Assembly: GCA_964477265.1 (NCBI GenBank)
Contig: CAYZDJ010000015.1
Coordinates: 1 to 64,000, forward strand
Source: CAIVPM01 sp964477265
Lineage (GTDB): Bacteria > Bacteroidota > Bacteroidia > Chitinophagales > Chitinophagaceae
Length of the DNA: 64,000 nt
Direction of reading: 5' to 3'
This document shows, in pieces, positions 8,776 through 17,408 of this stretch. A program made the position numbers and the translations under genes. How positions within the stretch are numbered: the stretch's first letter is position 1; each line of letters starts with the position of its first letter. The notes beneath the pieces are model-generated. The model was not told the DNA's origin. It worked only from the letters and a program-made list of their open reading frames with translations, and did not search any database.

Positions 8776-9765
8776 ATGAAAAAGAAAATTGCGATTGTAA
8801 CTGGTGGCTATAGTGGCGAAGCAGAGATTAGCTATAAAAGTGTTATTACTGTTAGCAATAATGTAGATACAGAAAAATATGAAAGTTACATTATAGACAT
8901 CACAACCAAAGGATGGTTTTATACAGATGTATTAGGCAATAAAACACTTGTAGATAAAAACGATTTTACCATACAAATCAATGGCGAAACCATTCACTTT
9001 GATGCAATATTAATTTGCCTGCATGGCACACCTGGAGAAGATGGAAAGCTACAAGGCTATTTTGATATGCTAAACCTACCTTACACAAGTTGCAATGCTG
9101 CTACAAGTGCTATTACTTTTAATAAACGCTATACTGTTGCTGTTGCTGCATTTGGTGGTATTAATGTTGCAAAAAGTGTTCATCTATTTAATGAGTCTGG
9201 TTACAATGCAAATGATATTTTATCTGCATTAGCATTGCCTGTTTTTGTAAAGCCAAACAATGGTGGCAGCAGTTTAGGAATGAGCAAAGTGGTTGATGCT
9301 GCTGCATTACAAGCTGCTATTGAAAAAGCTTTTGCTGTAGATAATCAAGTTCTAGTTGAAGAAATGATTGCAGGCAGAGAGTTCACCATTGGCGTTTATA
9401 AAACCAACAATACAGTAAATGTTTTACCCATAACAGAAGTAATTACACACAACGATTTCTTTGATTATGAAGCAAAGTATTTAGGCAAAAGCGAAGAAAT
9501 AACACCTGCAAAAATTGATGATGAAACAAGGAATAAAATTGAAGCTGCTGCAAGTAAAGTATATCAGTTGTTAAACTGTAATGGAGTGGTAAGAATTGAT
9601 TTTATATTTTGTAATAAAACCAACCAGCCTTTTATGCTCGAGGTTAATACAGTTCCTGGGCAAAGCCAAGCCAGCATTGTACCACAGCAGGTTGTTGCAA
9701 AAGGATTAACACTTAAGAAATTTTATACATTGTTAATTGAAGAAGCGTTAATAACTAATCATTAA
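8776..9765 (+). CDS. ddl: D-alanine--D-alanine ligase
   Basis: A 329-residue ATP-grasp ligase that joins two D-alanines for peptidoglycan precursors in the cytoplasm. GGYSGEAEISYKS is the N-terminal substrate-binding segment, and LHGTPGEDGKLQGYFDMLNLPYTSC is the conserved central part. FVKPNNGGSSLGMSKV and LVEEMIAGREFTIGV belong to the ATP-grasp domain. VRIDFIFCN, FMLEVNTVPGQ and the final serine/lysine region carry the metal- and D-Ala-binding residues. The length is normal. A PASTA protein follows closely, possibly co-transcribed. Confidence 0.95.
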   Translation: MKKKIAIVTGGYSGEAEISYKSVITVSNNVDTEKYESYIIDITTKGWFYTDVLGNKTLVDKNDFTIQINGETIHFDAILICLHGTPGEDGKLQGYFDMLNLPYTSCNAATSAITFNKRYTVAVAAFGGINVAKSVHLFNESGYNANDILSALALPVFVKPNNGGSSLGMSKVVDAAALQAAIEKAFAVDNQVLVEEMIAGREFTIGVYKTNNTVNVLPITEVITHNDFFDYEAKYLGKSEEITPAKIDDETRNKIEAAASKVYQLLNCNGVVRIDFIFCNKTNQPFMLEVNTVPGQSQASIVPQQVVAKGLTLKKFYTLLIEEALITNH

Positions 9766-9786
9766 TCACCAATCACTATTAAAGTT

Positions 9787-10614
9787 TTGTTCAAATTCAT
9801 AACACATAAAAGCCTTTTCATAAATATCTTATTTGGTATTTTTTTAACACTATTAATTGTGGTGTTATTTTTTTTAACGCTTGGCTGGATTACCAATCAT
9901 GGCAATTACGAAACAGTACCAAACATTACTGGTAAGCATATTGATGTAGCCAAGCAAATGCTTGAAGCAAAAGGGTTCAAGGTAGAAGTGTCAGACTCTG
10001 TTTTTAATGAAATGCAGCCTAAGCTTAATGTTATAAAACAAATGCCAGATGCTGATGCTGTTGTAAAAAAAGGAAGAACAATTTACTTAACTGTAAACAG
10101 GTTGGTAGCACCAAAAGTAGATATGCCAAACCTTATTGGACAAACTTTTAAAAGTGCACAACTATACCTCGAAGGTTCGGGCTTAAAAATTGGCGATACC
10201 AGCTACATTCCAGACTTTGCTAAAAACACTATAAAGAAGCAATTGTATAATGGAATTGAAATACAGCCAGGTACTAAAATACCAATTGGCAGCAGTATTA
10301 GCTTTGTTTTAGGTAGTGGTTTAGGCGAAGAGGTTGAAGTGCCAAATTTAATAGGCTTAACCTATAACGATGCCATGAGCTTATTAAGCAGCTATAAAAT
10401 CAATGCAGGCTTGGCTTCGGTTGAAGCTAATGTTAAAGACACTGCAAAGGCTTTTGTGGTAAGGCAAGATCCTCCTGCATTTTTTGAGCCATTGCCAAAT
10501 CAAAAAGTAAAAAATAAAACACGTGTTGGTTCTATTGTCGATCTTTGGTTAAGCGTTACACCACCTCCAGATTCTTTAAAGGCAACCCCGCTAGATACAA
10601 CAACAATTCAATAA
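9787..10614 (+). CDS. PASTA domain-containing membrane protein
   Basis: A 275-residue protein starting at a TTG codon. The frame's upstream stop is the ddl stop at 9763 and there is no ATG before the membrane helix, so the TTG is the best start. Residues about 8-32 form one transmembrane helix. Three PASTA domains follow at about 37-102 (TVPNITGKH), 105-175 (DMPNLIGQT) and 178-260 (EVPNLIGLT). PASTA domains bind peptidoglycan fragments or similar cell-wall ligands. In many bacteria they sit on Ser/Thr kinases or penicillin-binding proteins, but no such domain is present here. Position after ddl supports a cell-wall role. Confidence 0.88.
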   Translation: MFKFITHKSLFINILFGIFLTLLIVVLFFLTLGWITNHGNYETVPNITGKHIDVAKQMLEAKGFKVEVSDSVFNEMQPKLNVIKQMPDADAVVKKGRTIYLTVNRLVAPKVDMPNLIGQTFKSAQLYLEGSGLKIGDTSYIPDFAKNTIKKQLYNGIEIQPGTKIPIGSSISFVLGSGLGEEVEVPNLIGLTYNDAMSLLSSYKINAGLASVEANVKDTAKAFVVRQDPPAFFEPLPNQKVKNKTRVGSIVDLWLSVTPPPDSLKATPLDTTTIQ

Positions 10615-10625
10615 ATAAATTTATA

Positions 10626-10928
10626 ATGAATACAATAACTCCACAAGATCTAAAAGCTAAATTGGCTGCCAGTGAAAATGTACATTTAATAGATGTAAGA
10701 GAACCTCATGAAAATGCAGAATTCAATATTGGTGGTACTTTGCTGCCATTGGGCAAAATACAATCTATGCAGGTTGAAGATATTGAAGATTTAAAAACAG
10801 AAGAAATAGTGGTGTATTGCAGAAGCGGAATGCGTAGCATGCAAGCTGCCATGATATTGCAACAGCTTGGATTTGCCAATGTTTCAAACCTTGTTGGTGG
10901 CATGGTTGCTTGGCAGGATATGAAGTAA
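10626..10928 (+). CDS. Rhodanese-like domain protein
   Basis: A 100-residue single rhodanese domain. LIDVREPHE is the first conserved motif, and VVYCRSGMRS is the active-site loop with the catalytic cysteine at residue 65. It probably carries or transfers sulfane sulfur in the cytoplasm. An upstream frame overlaps the PASTA gene, but the ATG at 10626 fits the domain boundary. The gene lies 11 bases after the PASTA gene and is probably in the same transcript. Confidence 0.9.
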   Translation: MNTITPQDLKAKLAASENVHLIDVREPHENAEFNIGGTLLPLGKIQSMQVEDIEDLKTEEIVVYCRSGMRSMQAAMILQQLGFANVSNLVGGMVAWQDMK

Positions 10929-11010
10929 TATGCTTCGCATATTTATTATTGTTGTTGCTTAAGCTTTAGCAATACTATGTTGCAATAGTGGCGTTGGCAC
11001 CATTCAGGTT
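10929..11010. repeat. Intergenic repeat ending GTGGCGTTGGCACCATTCA, copy 1
   Basis: Directly after the rhodanese stop codon come TGCTTCGCATATTTATTATT, GTTGTTG and, at the end, AGTGGCGTTGGCACCATTCA. The same order (TGCTTCGCA, TTATTGTTGT, then GTGGCGTTGGCACCATTCA) is found directly after the plus-strand gene that ends at 34113. The two copies differ in the middle but keep similar spacing. Confidence 0.7.
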
Positions 11011-11101
11011 TTGTAATTCTATTCAACAAATTCTATTCAGCTTTTCAGTGAAATTAATTTTTTTACATACCACCAAGTCTTTACATCATTTGTTTTTTTG
11101 T

Positions 11102-11860
11102 ATGAAAAAAAGTGCAGTTATAATCTTTTTATTTTGTGCTGTGCAATCATTGGCACAACAGCAAACTTTTCTTTTTACTCAAAAAGCATTTACGCGTGTA
11201 GATGCGGCATTTAAACAAAAAGAAGACACGCTGAAAAAGCAATTTACTAAAGCAAGGTTAAGCTATCCGCCAGAGCAAATGTATTTGCGTAGCTTTAAAT
11301 ATGACAGTGAATTGGAAGTTTGGATAAAGGATGTAGGCAACGATACTTTTTCATTGTTTAAAACCTATAAAATATGTGCTTTAAGTGGTAGCCTTGGCCC
11401 AAAAAGAATTGAAGGTGATTATCAGGTACCTGAAGGTTTTTACAGCATCAATCAGTTTAATCCTAAAAGTATTTATCACCTTTCTTTGGGTCTCAATTAT
11501 CCAAATAGCAGCGATGATGTTTTAAGTGACAGCATTAGTCCTGGTGGCGATATTTTTCTTCATGGCAATTGTGTAACTACTGGCTGCATACCTATTAAAG
11601 ATGAGTATATTGACGAACTATATTTACTGGCATCGTATTGTGTAGCATCAGGTCAGGATTTTATTCCTGTACACATTTTTCCTGTTAAGTATAACAATAT
11701 TAAAAGCTACAGATATTTGGCATTACAAAGCAAAGACAATCCCGAGTATCAGAAGTTTGTAGTTAACCTGCAAGAGGCTTATAATTATTTTAACCAATAT
11801 AAAAAAATACCCATAGTTGCAGTAGCAGATAATGGGGAGTATGTAGTGATTAAAAAATAG
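11102..11860 (+). CDS. L,D-transpeptidase family protein (YkuD domain)
   Basis: A 252-residue secreted protein with a signal peptide (MKKSAVIIFLFCAVQSLAQ). The YkuD domain spans about residues 68-210. The active site HGNCVTTGCIPI has His154 and the catalytic Cys162. The family forms or edits L,D-crosslinks in peptidoglycan, or anchors proteins to it; this one is closest in layout to the YafK-like branch. The frame is open 38 codons further upstream, but the ATG at 11102 gives the clean signal peptide. Confidence 0.9.
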   Translation: MKKSAVIIFLFCAVQSLAQQQTFLFTQKAFTRVDAAFKQKEDTLKKQFTKARLSYPPEQMYLRSFKYDSELEVWIKDVGNDTFSLFKTYKICALSGSLGPKRIEGDYQVPEGFYSINQFNPKSIYHLSLGLNYPNSSDDVLSDSISPGGDIFLHGNCVTTGCIPIKDEYIDELYLLASYCVASGQDFIPVHIFPVKYNNIKSYRYLALQSKDNPEYQKFVVNLQEAYNYFNQYKKIPIVAVADNGEYVVIKK

Positions 11861-11958
11861 ATTATAGTTTGTAGTTGAAAGTTTATAGAGTATAGTTGGT
11901 ATTGTTTAGATAGGCCATAGCTTTTAACTGATAACTCTTAACTTGTAACTAATAAAGA
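11861..11958. repeat. AT-rich intergenic spacer of AGTTTATAG/TTAACT-type units
   Basis: The 98-base gap holds degenerate units such as TAGTTTGTAGTTGAAAGTTT and TTTTAACTGATAACTCTTAA. A similar spacer lies at 52520-52645. No gene or clear promoter is seen. Confidence 0.5.
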
Positions 11959-12579
11959 ATGTATTTAGTAAAAACGCCATGGCTTGTTAAAAAAATATAT
12001 CCTTCATTTATGTGGGATATGAAAGCTAGCGAACAAAAAACTATCTACCTTACTTTCGATGATGGGCCACACCCTGCAGCAACACCTTTTGTTTTAGATA
12101 CTTTACAGCAATTCAACGCAAAGGCAACTTTTTTTTGTATTGGTAAAAATGTAGAAGAACAACCTGTAATCTATAGTCGAATTTTACAGGAAGGGCATAA
12201 TATAGGCAACCACACGCACAATCATTTTAATGGCTATAAAACACCTGATGAAGATTATATAAACAATATAAAGCAAGCCAGCACTCTAATACAATCAAGT
12301 CTGTTTCGCCCACCTTATGGACGCATTACAAAATTTCAGGCAAGGCTGGTGCAACAAATGGGATTTAAAATTATAATGTGGAATGTTCTTAGTGGAGATT
12401 TTGACATTAAACTGTCTAAGGAAAGTTGTGCACAAAATGTAATTTTAAATGCAACCAATGGAAGCATTATTGTATTTCATGACAGCCTTAAAGCTTTTGA
12501 CAAACTGCAATATGCACTTCCAAAAGTGCTGGAATTTTTTAGAAACCAAGGCTATACTTTTAGTACTATACCTTTTTAA
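11959..12579 (+). CDS. Polysaccharide deacetylase family protein (NodB domain)
   Basis: A 206-residue NodB-fold carbohydrate esterase. Motif 1 is TFDDGPHP (catalytic base and metal Asp) at about residues 32-39. Motif 2, HTHNH, carries the two metal-binding histidines, motif 3 is RPPYGR and motif 5 includes IIVFHDS. Such enzymes remove acetyl groups from peptidoglycan or other polysaccharides. There is no obvious signal peptide, so its location is uncertain. It follows the L,D-transpeptidase in the same direction, which supports a cell-wall role. Confidence 0.9.
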   Translation: MYLVKTPWLVKKIYPSFMWDMKASEQKTIYLTFDDGPHPAATPFVLDTLQQFNAKATFFCIGKNVEEQPVIYSRILQEGHNIGNHTHNHFNGYKTPDEDYINNIKQASTLIQSSLFRPPYGRITKFQARLVQQMGFKIIMWNVLSGDFDIKLSKESCAQNVILNATNGSIIVFHDSLKAFDKLQYALPKVLEFFRNQGYTFSTIPF

Positions 12580-12607
12580 AATCTTTATAAAAATAAATAT
12601 TAAAATA

Positions 12608-13051
12608 TCAATTGTTTTTTGCAATATGTTCTGCAAGACTATTATTGATAATATAAGTCCAACCTTCAACAAAACTCTTTCTGTGCAAGGCTTCTGTTTT
12701 CTCATCAAAAGGTTCAATAAATTTATGGGTCAATGCAAGTTTTGTATTAGCTGCATCAATCTCACTCAATTCCCAGCTTACAACAGATGAACCACTATAA
12801 CCTGGATAAAACCAGCTGTGAGCAAGCTTTTGCAGAGGTACAATTTCAAGCATTGTTCCTTTGTGCAACCAATCTACACAATCTGGCGAAGTAGCAGTCC
12901 ATTCAAAAGTTGCAGCAACTTCAAGTTTAAAATCATCACCAAAATTAAAATACCATTGCTTCATTTCATCTTTGTTAGTAATGGCATTCCATACTGTTGC
13001 AATTGGTACAGCATAGTTTTTTTCTATAACAATATCTTCCATATAATTCAT
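12608..13051 (-). CDS. SRPBCC (AHSA1-like) domain protein
   Basis: A 147-residue START-like fold protein of the AHSA1/ATPase-activator type, with IEKNYAVPIATVWNAITNKDEMKQWYF at the N terminus and a final FVEGWTYIINNSLAEH helix. These proteins bind hydrophobic ligands, and the role here is unknown. The start at 13051 lies one base after the stop of the beta-CASP gene. An ATG at 13042 (MEDIVIEK) is an alternative. Confidence 0.82.
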   Translation of the reverse strand: MNYMEDIVIEKNYAVPIATVWNAITNKDEMKQWYFNFGDDFKLEVAATFEWTATSPDCVDWLHKGTMLEIVPLQKLAHSWFYPGYSGSSVVSWELSEIDAANTKLALTHKFIEPFDEKTEALHRKSFVEGWTYIINNSLAEHIAKNN

Positions 13052-13052
13052 T

Positions 13053-14456
13053 TTAAAACAAAGAAATTGTTTCGTGCATTTTAGGTACAACTACATTTTG
13101 ATAACCTTTTTTCTGCAACCTTTTTTGAAAATCCAGTTGAACTTCTTCTTCGCCATGTACCACAAAAATATCTTTAACCAAACTAGAATCCTGGCAACTT
13201 AAGTATTGGCATAAATCATCATAATCGCCATGAGCACTCATACTTCTCATACTTCCTACCTCAGCAACTACTTTATAAAATTCACCAAAAATTCTCACTT
13301 CTTTTTGACCATTCATAAGCTTGCCGCCCAAACTTTGAGGTTCGCAATAGCCCACTAGTAAAATTGTATTTTCGGGTTTTCCAATATTATTAGCAATATG
13401 GTGTTTAATTCTTCCAGCATCTGCCATGCCACTAGCAGAAATAATAATGCAAGGTTGTTTTAAAAGGTTAAGGCTTTTGCTTTCATCTGCATTTTCAACA
13501 AAACGCAGTCCTGGAAAATCAAATGGATCATCATCATGCTCTAAAACTTTTTGTACTGTTTTATTAAAGTATTTAGGAAATTTTTTTAAGATAGCAGTTG
13601 CTTCTCCACTTAGTGGGCTATCAACAAATACTGGCAATTTTGGCAACCTGTTTTCTATGCTTAGCTGATTTAATGAATACAACAATTCCTGTGTTCTGCC
13701 TACACTAAATGCAGGAATAATCAACTTGCCTTTTTTATCTATACATGTTTTTTCAATCCATTGCAATAATGTATCAGTTGAGTTAAAAACATCTTCGTGC
13801 AGCGAGTTGCCATAAGTGCTTTCAATTATAATGTAATCGGCTTGTGGAAAGGTTTGTGGCGATTTTAAAATCATGTCTCTATATCTACCCACATCTCCAC
13901 TAAAAGTTAAGGTTGTTTCTTTACCATCTTCTTTAATTTTTAGATGAATGCTTGCACTACCTATAATATGTCCTGCATCTGTAAACATAGCTTCTACTTC
14001 ATCAATAACTTTAAACCAAACACCATATTCAAATGTTTCAAACCTTTTAACAGCAAGGGTTGCATCATCTATATCATATAAAGGCTCTATTGGTGGCTGA
14101 CCCAGCTTTTCTCTTTTTTTATTTATAAACCTTGTATCATCTCGCTGAATAACTGCACTATCTTCTAATAAAATACTTGCAAGGTCTTTGGTTGCAGGAG
14201 TACAAAAAATATTGCCTGAAAATCCTTCTTTTACCAATAATGGTATTAACCCACTATGGTCAATATGTGCATGCGAAAGCACCATTGCATCAACGCTTGC
14301 AGCATTAAAACCAAGATGTTTATTATAATCACCAGTTTCTTTGCCAAGGCCCTGAAACATGCCACAATCAAGTAAAACCTGCCTACCATTTTTAAGCGTA
14401 AGCAAATGCTTAGAACCAGTTACTGTTCGTGCTGCACCATGAAAAGAAAGTTTCAT
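13053..14456 (-). CDS. MBL-fold beta-CASP ribonuclease-like protein
   Basis: A 467-residue metallo-beta-lactamase-fold protein of the beta-CASP RNA nuclease group. LSHAHIDHSGLIP carries the HxHxDH zinc motif, followed by FTDAGHIIGSASI and TFSGDVGR. The beta-CASP insert has PAFSVGRTQELLY and ISASGMADAGRIKHH. SMSAHGDYDDL and VHGEEE form the C-terminal RMMBL part. It is probably a cytoplasmic RNase of the CPSF-like type. The adjacent SRPBCC gene is probably co-transcribed. Confidence 0.92.
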   Translation of the reverse strand: MKLSFHGAARTVTGSKHLLTLKNGRQVLLDCGMFQGLGKETGDYNKHLGFNAASVDAMVLSHAHIDHSGLIPLLVKEGFSGNIFCTPATKDLASILLEDSAVIQRDDTRFINKKREKLGQPPIEPLYDIDDATLAVKRFETFEYGVWFKVIDEVEAMFTDAGHIIGSASIHLKIKEDGKETTLTFSGDVGRYRDMILKSPQTFPQADYIIIESTYGNSLHEDVFNSTDTLLQWIEKTCIDKKGKLIIPAFSVGRTQELLYSLNQLSIENRLPKLPVFVDSPLSGEATAILKKFPKYFNKTVQKVLEHDDDPFDFPGLRFVENADESKSLNLLKQPCIIISASGMADAGRIKHHIANNIGKPENTILLVGYCEPQSLGGKLMNGQKEVRIFGEFYKVVAEVGSMRSMSAHGDYDDLCQYLSCQDSSLVKDIFVVHGEEEVQLDFQKRLQKKGYQNVVVPKMHETISLF

Positions 14457-14482
14457 AAAACAGGTGATTTTAGTGATAAAAT

Positions 14483-15223
14483 TTAAAGCAAGTTTTTATT
14501 TTTTAAATCCAAGTTATCAACCAGCTTATGAAACTTGGTTGAGGTAGCTAAAACCTTAGTCATTTCCAAATGTCCTTTATGGTGCATATCTGTACCTATA
14601 AACGAGACCATTTTATTTTTTACAAGATGTTCTGCTGCCTTTTGAACAGGTTTTCCATAAAAACCTGTTAACGATAAAATATTAGTCTGAAGCAGGCAAC
14701 CCCTTGCAATAAATTCATCATAAATATCAAAATTCCCCAGATAATAATTATAGCGTTCTGGGTGTGCAAGTATGGGTTTATAGCCTTTTATCCTTAAATC
14801 AAAAATTACCTGTGCAATGTTTTGAGAAGGGTAGGCGTAACTCATTTCTATTAAAATATAGTTGTCGCCAAAAGTTAGCAATTGCTCATTATTATTAATT
14901 GCAGTCTGAAACTCAATGCTCACCATATACTCAGCAGCTGCTTCAATTTTAATGTCAATATTATTTTCCTTAAATGCTTGTTTAACCTCCTGTAGTTTAG
15001 GTAAAATTGTGGCTGGCGAATTTTCGTGAACTCCAGGTAAAATGTGTGGCGTGCAAATCAGTTTTTTATAACCTAAATCATGTAAACGTTTTGCAAACTC
15101 AATAGTATCTTCCATAGAAGTCAATCCATCATCCAGATTGGGCAGCAAATGCGAGTGCATATCTACCTCAAGAAAAGATAAATTAAGGTTTGGGTCATTT
15201 CTCTTTTTTAAAAATGAAAACAT
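14483..15223 (-). CDS. CpsB/YwqE-type tyrosine-protein phosphatase (PHP domain)
   Basis: A 246-residue PHP-domain phosphatase. DMHSHLLPNLDDG holds metal ligands, ILAHPERYNYY a further His, and FIGTDMHHKGH the C-terminal Asp and His. In Firmicutes and Bacteroidota such proteins dephosphorylate the tyrosine kinase that controls capsule or exopolysaccharide chain length. It lies 54 bases downstream of a UpxY-type antiterminator, another capsule-linked regulator. No Wzz/BY-kinase or polysaccharide polymerase gene is nearby. Confidence 0.88.
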   Translation of the reverse strand: MFSFLKKRNDPNLNLSFLEVDMHSHLLPNLDDGLTSMEDTIEFAKRLHDLGYKKLICTPHILPGVHENSPATILPKLQEVKQAFKENNIDIKIEAAAEYMVSIEFQTAINNNEQLLTFGDNYILIEMSYAYPSQNIAQVIFDLRIKGYKPILAHPERYNYYLGNFDIYDEFIARGCLLQTNILSLTGFYGKPVQKAAEHLVKNKMVSFIGTDMHHKGHLEMTKVLATSTKFHKLVDNLDLKNKNLL

Positions 15224-15277
15224 TACTAAATGTACGATTTTAGATTTACAATGTGCGATTTAAGTATATAGCTGCCT

Positions 15278-15778
15278 TTACATTTTCATTAGGTGTTCTG
15301 TTTTAAATTCAACAACCATAACGGTTCCAAGGCTTTCAACTAAAACATACACTTTCTTTTTTCCACTACGCAATACGGTTCCTTCTGCATCAATAAAAAT
15401 TCCTTTCCTTATTTTCACTTTGGTATCTTCCTTAAAAGTTACAGCATCTATAGTTTCAATTTTTGTTTCTTCTTCAAGTAAAAAATTCTTGATTGTTTCT
15501 ATTTCACTATCTCTTATAATGGCTGGTTTTTTTAAATAATAAACAAATTGAACAGCACCTGGAGTCATTAACACTTCAGTTTTTTCAGACTCACTTATTT
15601 TTACAAAAACATAAGATTTAAACAAAGGTTCCTCAACAATTTTTTTTCTATCGCTCCATTGCTTTTGTACTTTATTTAATGGGCACCAACTCTCAATTCC
15701 TTTTTGTATCAAGGCATTGTCTAACTTTTTTTCCCACCTTGGCTTACTGTATAGTACAAACCACTTTTTGTCGTTCAT
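15278..15778 (-). CDS. UpxY family transcription antiterminator (NusG paralogue)
   Basis: A 166-residue NusG-like protein. The N-terminal NGN domain is WFVLYSKPRWEKKLDNAL through about residue 100 with YVFVKI. The C-terminal KOW domain has KIRKGIFIDAEGTV. UpxY proteins in Bacteroides promote read-through of capsule operons. Its start is the ATG at 15778; the extra residues upstream begin with a TTG inside the spacer. It precedes a CpsB-like phosphatase and follows a methyltransferase, but no long polysaccharide operon is present downstream. Confidence 0.88.
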   Translation of the reverse strand: MNDKKWFVLYSKPRWEKKLDNALIQKGIESWCPLNKVQKQWSDRKKIVEEPLFKSYVFVKISESEKTEVLMTPGAVQFVYYLKKPAIIRDSEIETIKNFLLEEETKIETIDAVTFKEDTKVKIRKGIFIDAEGTVLRSGKKKVYVLVESLGTVMVVEFKTEHLMKM

Positions 15779-15837
15779 CACTGGCAAATTGATTTTTCAA
15801 ATGTATGGAATTCAATAATAGTAATACTTTCAAGATA

Positions 15838-16737
15838 TTACACTTTTTCTAAAACATAAATAACCGAGCTGCATTTTTTGCTATTAAACATTGCTTTTGC
15901 ATTGGAAATCATTCCAATAAAATATGCTTTCAATAAATTTTGCCTGCCAGTTTTATATTGCTCACTAAGCATAGCTACATAACTGCTATCAAACCACATT
16001 GGATAAGTTTTGGCAACTCTAAACTTAAACTTATTTGCCAGCATTTCCATGCCTTTAGGAGAGAAGTGATACAAATGCCTTGGTACATCATAACCTGCCC
16101 AAAACTCTTTGTAATATCCAGCATCATAGCTAGTATAGTTTGGCACTGCAATAAAAATTTTTCCTTCTTTTTTTAAGATATTATGAAACTGCTGCAAGTA
16201 TTCATTCAATGTATGTATATGTTCAAGCACATGCCACAATGTAATAGCATCAAAGGTTTCAGGATTTTGCTTAAATAAACTTTCTGGATTTTGCAAATCA
16301 ATTTCATATTTATTCTTTGCATTTGTCCTTGCAATATCATCAGGTTCCAAACCAGTTACATTCCATTTAGCAAGCTGCATTGTATTTACAAAAGCACCAG
16401 TGCCAGCACCAATATCAAGTAAATTACCAGTTTGTTTTTTAGTATGTTTTATAACTAAGTTCTTTTTTGAAACCAAAGTTATATTTCTTACAGCATGGTA
16501 AATTTTACTGATTAAACCTTGCTTTGTATCGCTATGAGAAATATAATTTGCTGACTGATAATATTTGCCAATTTCATTTTGTACAGGAATGTTTTGGGTA
16601 AAGGCAACAGTGCAATTATTGCATTTGTATATTTCAAAAACCTCGTTTGAAACTGTGTAATCCTTTGCCTTTATAAAGCTTGCAATATTGCTGCTGTTGC
16701 AGCAAGGACAAGCATTGTAAGTAATTAGTTGCGACAT
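15838..16737 (-). CDS. Class I SAM-dependent methyltransferase with N-terminal Cys-rich segment
   Basis: A 299-residue protein. The N terminus has a zinc-ribbon-like pair of CxxC motifs (CPCC and CNNC). The Rossmann methyltransferase core includes LLDIGAGTGAFVNTM (motif I) and DAITLWHVLEHI. WAGYDVPRHLYHFSPKGM is typical of methyltransferases of the polysaccharide/surface glycan type in Bacteroidota. The paralogue at 50106-51077 shares this layout. The substrate is unknown. It precedes the UpxY gene and may be co-transcribed with it. Confidence 0.88.
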   Translation of the reverse strand: MSQLITYNACPCCNSSNIASFIKAKDYTVSNEVFEIYKCNNCTVAFTQNIPVQNEIGKYYQSANYISHSDTKQGLISKIYHAVRNITLVSKKNLVIKHTKKQTGNLLDIGAGTGAFVNTMQLAKWNVTGLEPDDIARTNAKNKYEIDLQNPESLFKQNPETFDAITLWHVLEHIHTLNEYLQQFHNILKKEGKIFIAVPNYTSYDAGYYKEFWAGYDVPRHLYHFSPKGMEMLANKFKFRVAKTYPMWFDSSYVAMLSEQYKTGRQNLLKAYFIGMISNAKAMFNSKKCSSVIYVLEKV

Positions 16738-16761
16738 TAATATCAAAAATTAATTTATAAA

Positions 16762-16790
16762 AAAAGGAAAGAAATCATTTCTTTCCTTTT
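16762..16790 (-). terminator. Hairpin terminator after the HU-domain gene
   Basis: A 14-base inverted repeat (AAAAGGAAAGAAAT against ATTTCTTTCCTTTT) lies between the HU-domain gene and the methyltransferase. On the minus strand it ends in a T-run, so it probably ends the TPR-barrel-HU operon. Confidence 0.7.
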
Positions 16791-16810
16791 AAAAATTATG
16801 TAGTAAAAAA

Positions 16811-17392
16811 TTAAATATAATAGTACAATAAAGCTCCCAAACCCATAATAGCTATAATTATCGCAAAAACCCACCAGTAATCTTCTGACTCTTTTTTTGC
16901 AATAGAGTCAACCTCGCTTTCAATTTTTGAACGCTTTATAATTGATGGCTGGTCGGTAGAATAAACATCCAATAAACCAGTATTTGCTGCCTGGGTTTTT
17001 GTAATCCATAAATCAGGTAATACTTGTTTTGTATCATTCTCAGATTCAATAGTGTACAAGCCATTGTAATCTTTTTTCATCCTTCCAATGCCTGGCAATA
17101 ACACACTTCCATTTGCATTTGCCTGCTTCTGTATATCATGTGTAAAATCTTGAAACCTTCGTGCAGCCTCACTTTCATTAATATCTAACTCATGGGCTAA
17201 ATAATTGTAAAACGAATAAGTGTCTGTTGCAATTTCAGAACTTTCCAGCTTTATGTTTTGCGTTGGTGGATTAAGTTTTTTATTCTCATAATCCATTGTA
17301 GCAGGCACTTGCTCAACACCAAAAGTTCCTACACCTGGCATTGAAGCTTTACCATTTAAAATTAAATACTTGTAAAATAGTTCGTATAACAT
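16811..17392 (-). CDS. CCDC81-like HU domain protein with C-terminal membrane helix
   Basis: From the ATG at 17392 the protein is 193 residues. The first part (MLYELFYKYLILNGKASMPG through about residue 70) and the second (HELDINESEAARRFQDF through LLPGIGRMKK) look like the paired HU-type domains of the CCDC81-like bacterial family. A linker follows, then one C-terminal transmembrane helix (WWVFAIIIAIMGLGALLYYY). HU-type domains here are thought to bind peptides or peptidoglycan rather than DNA; that is inference. A TTG at 17428 overlapping the upstream gene is a less likely start. Confidence 0.75.
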   Translation of the reverse strand: MLYELFYKYLILNGKASMPGVGTFGVEQVPATMDYENKKLNPPTQNIKLESSEIATDTYSFYNYLAHELDINESEAARRFQDFTHDIQKQANANGSVLLPGIGRMKKDYNGLYTIESENDTKQVLPDLWITKTQAANTGLLDVYSTDQPSIIKRSKIESEVDSIAKKESEDYWWVFAIIIAIMGLGALLYYYI

Positions 17393-17408
17393 ATTAGCAA
17401 ATTTAGGG

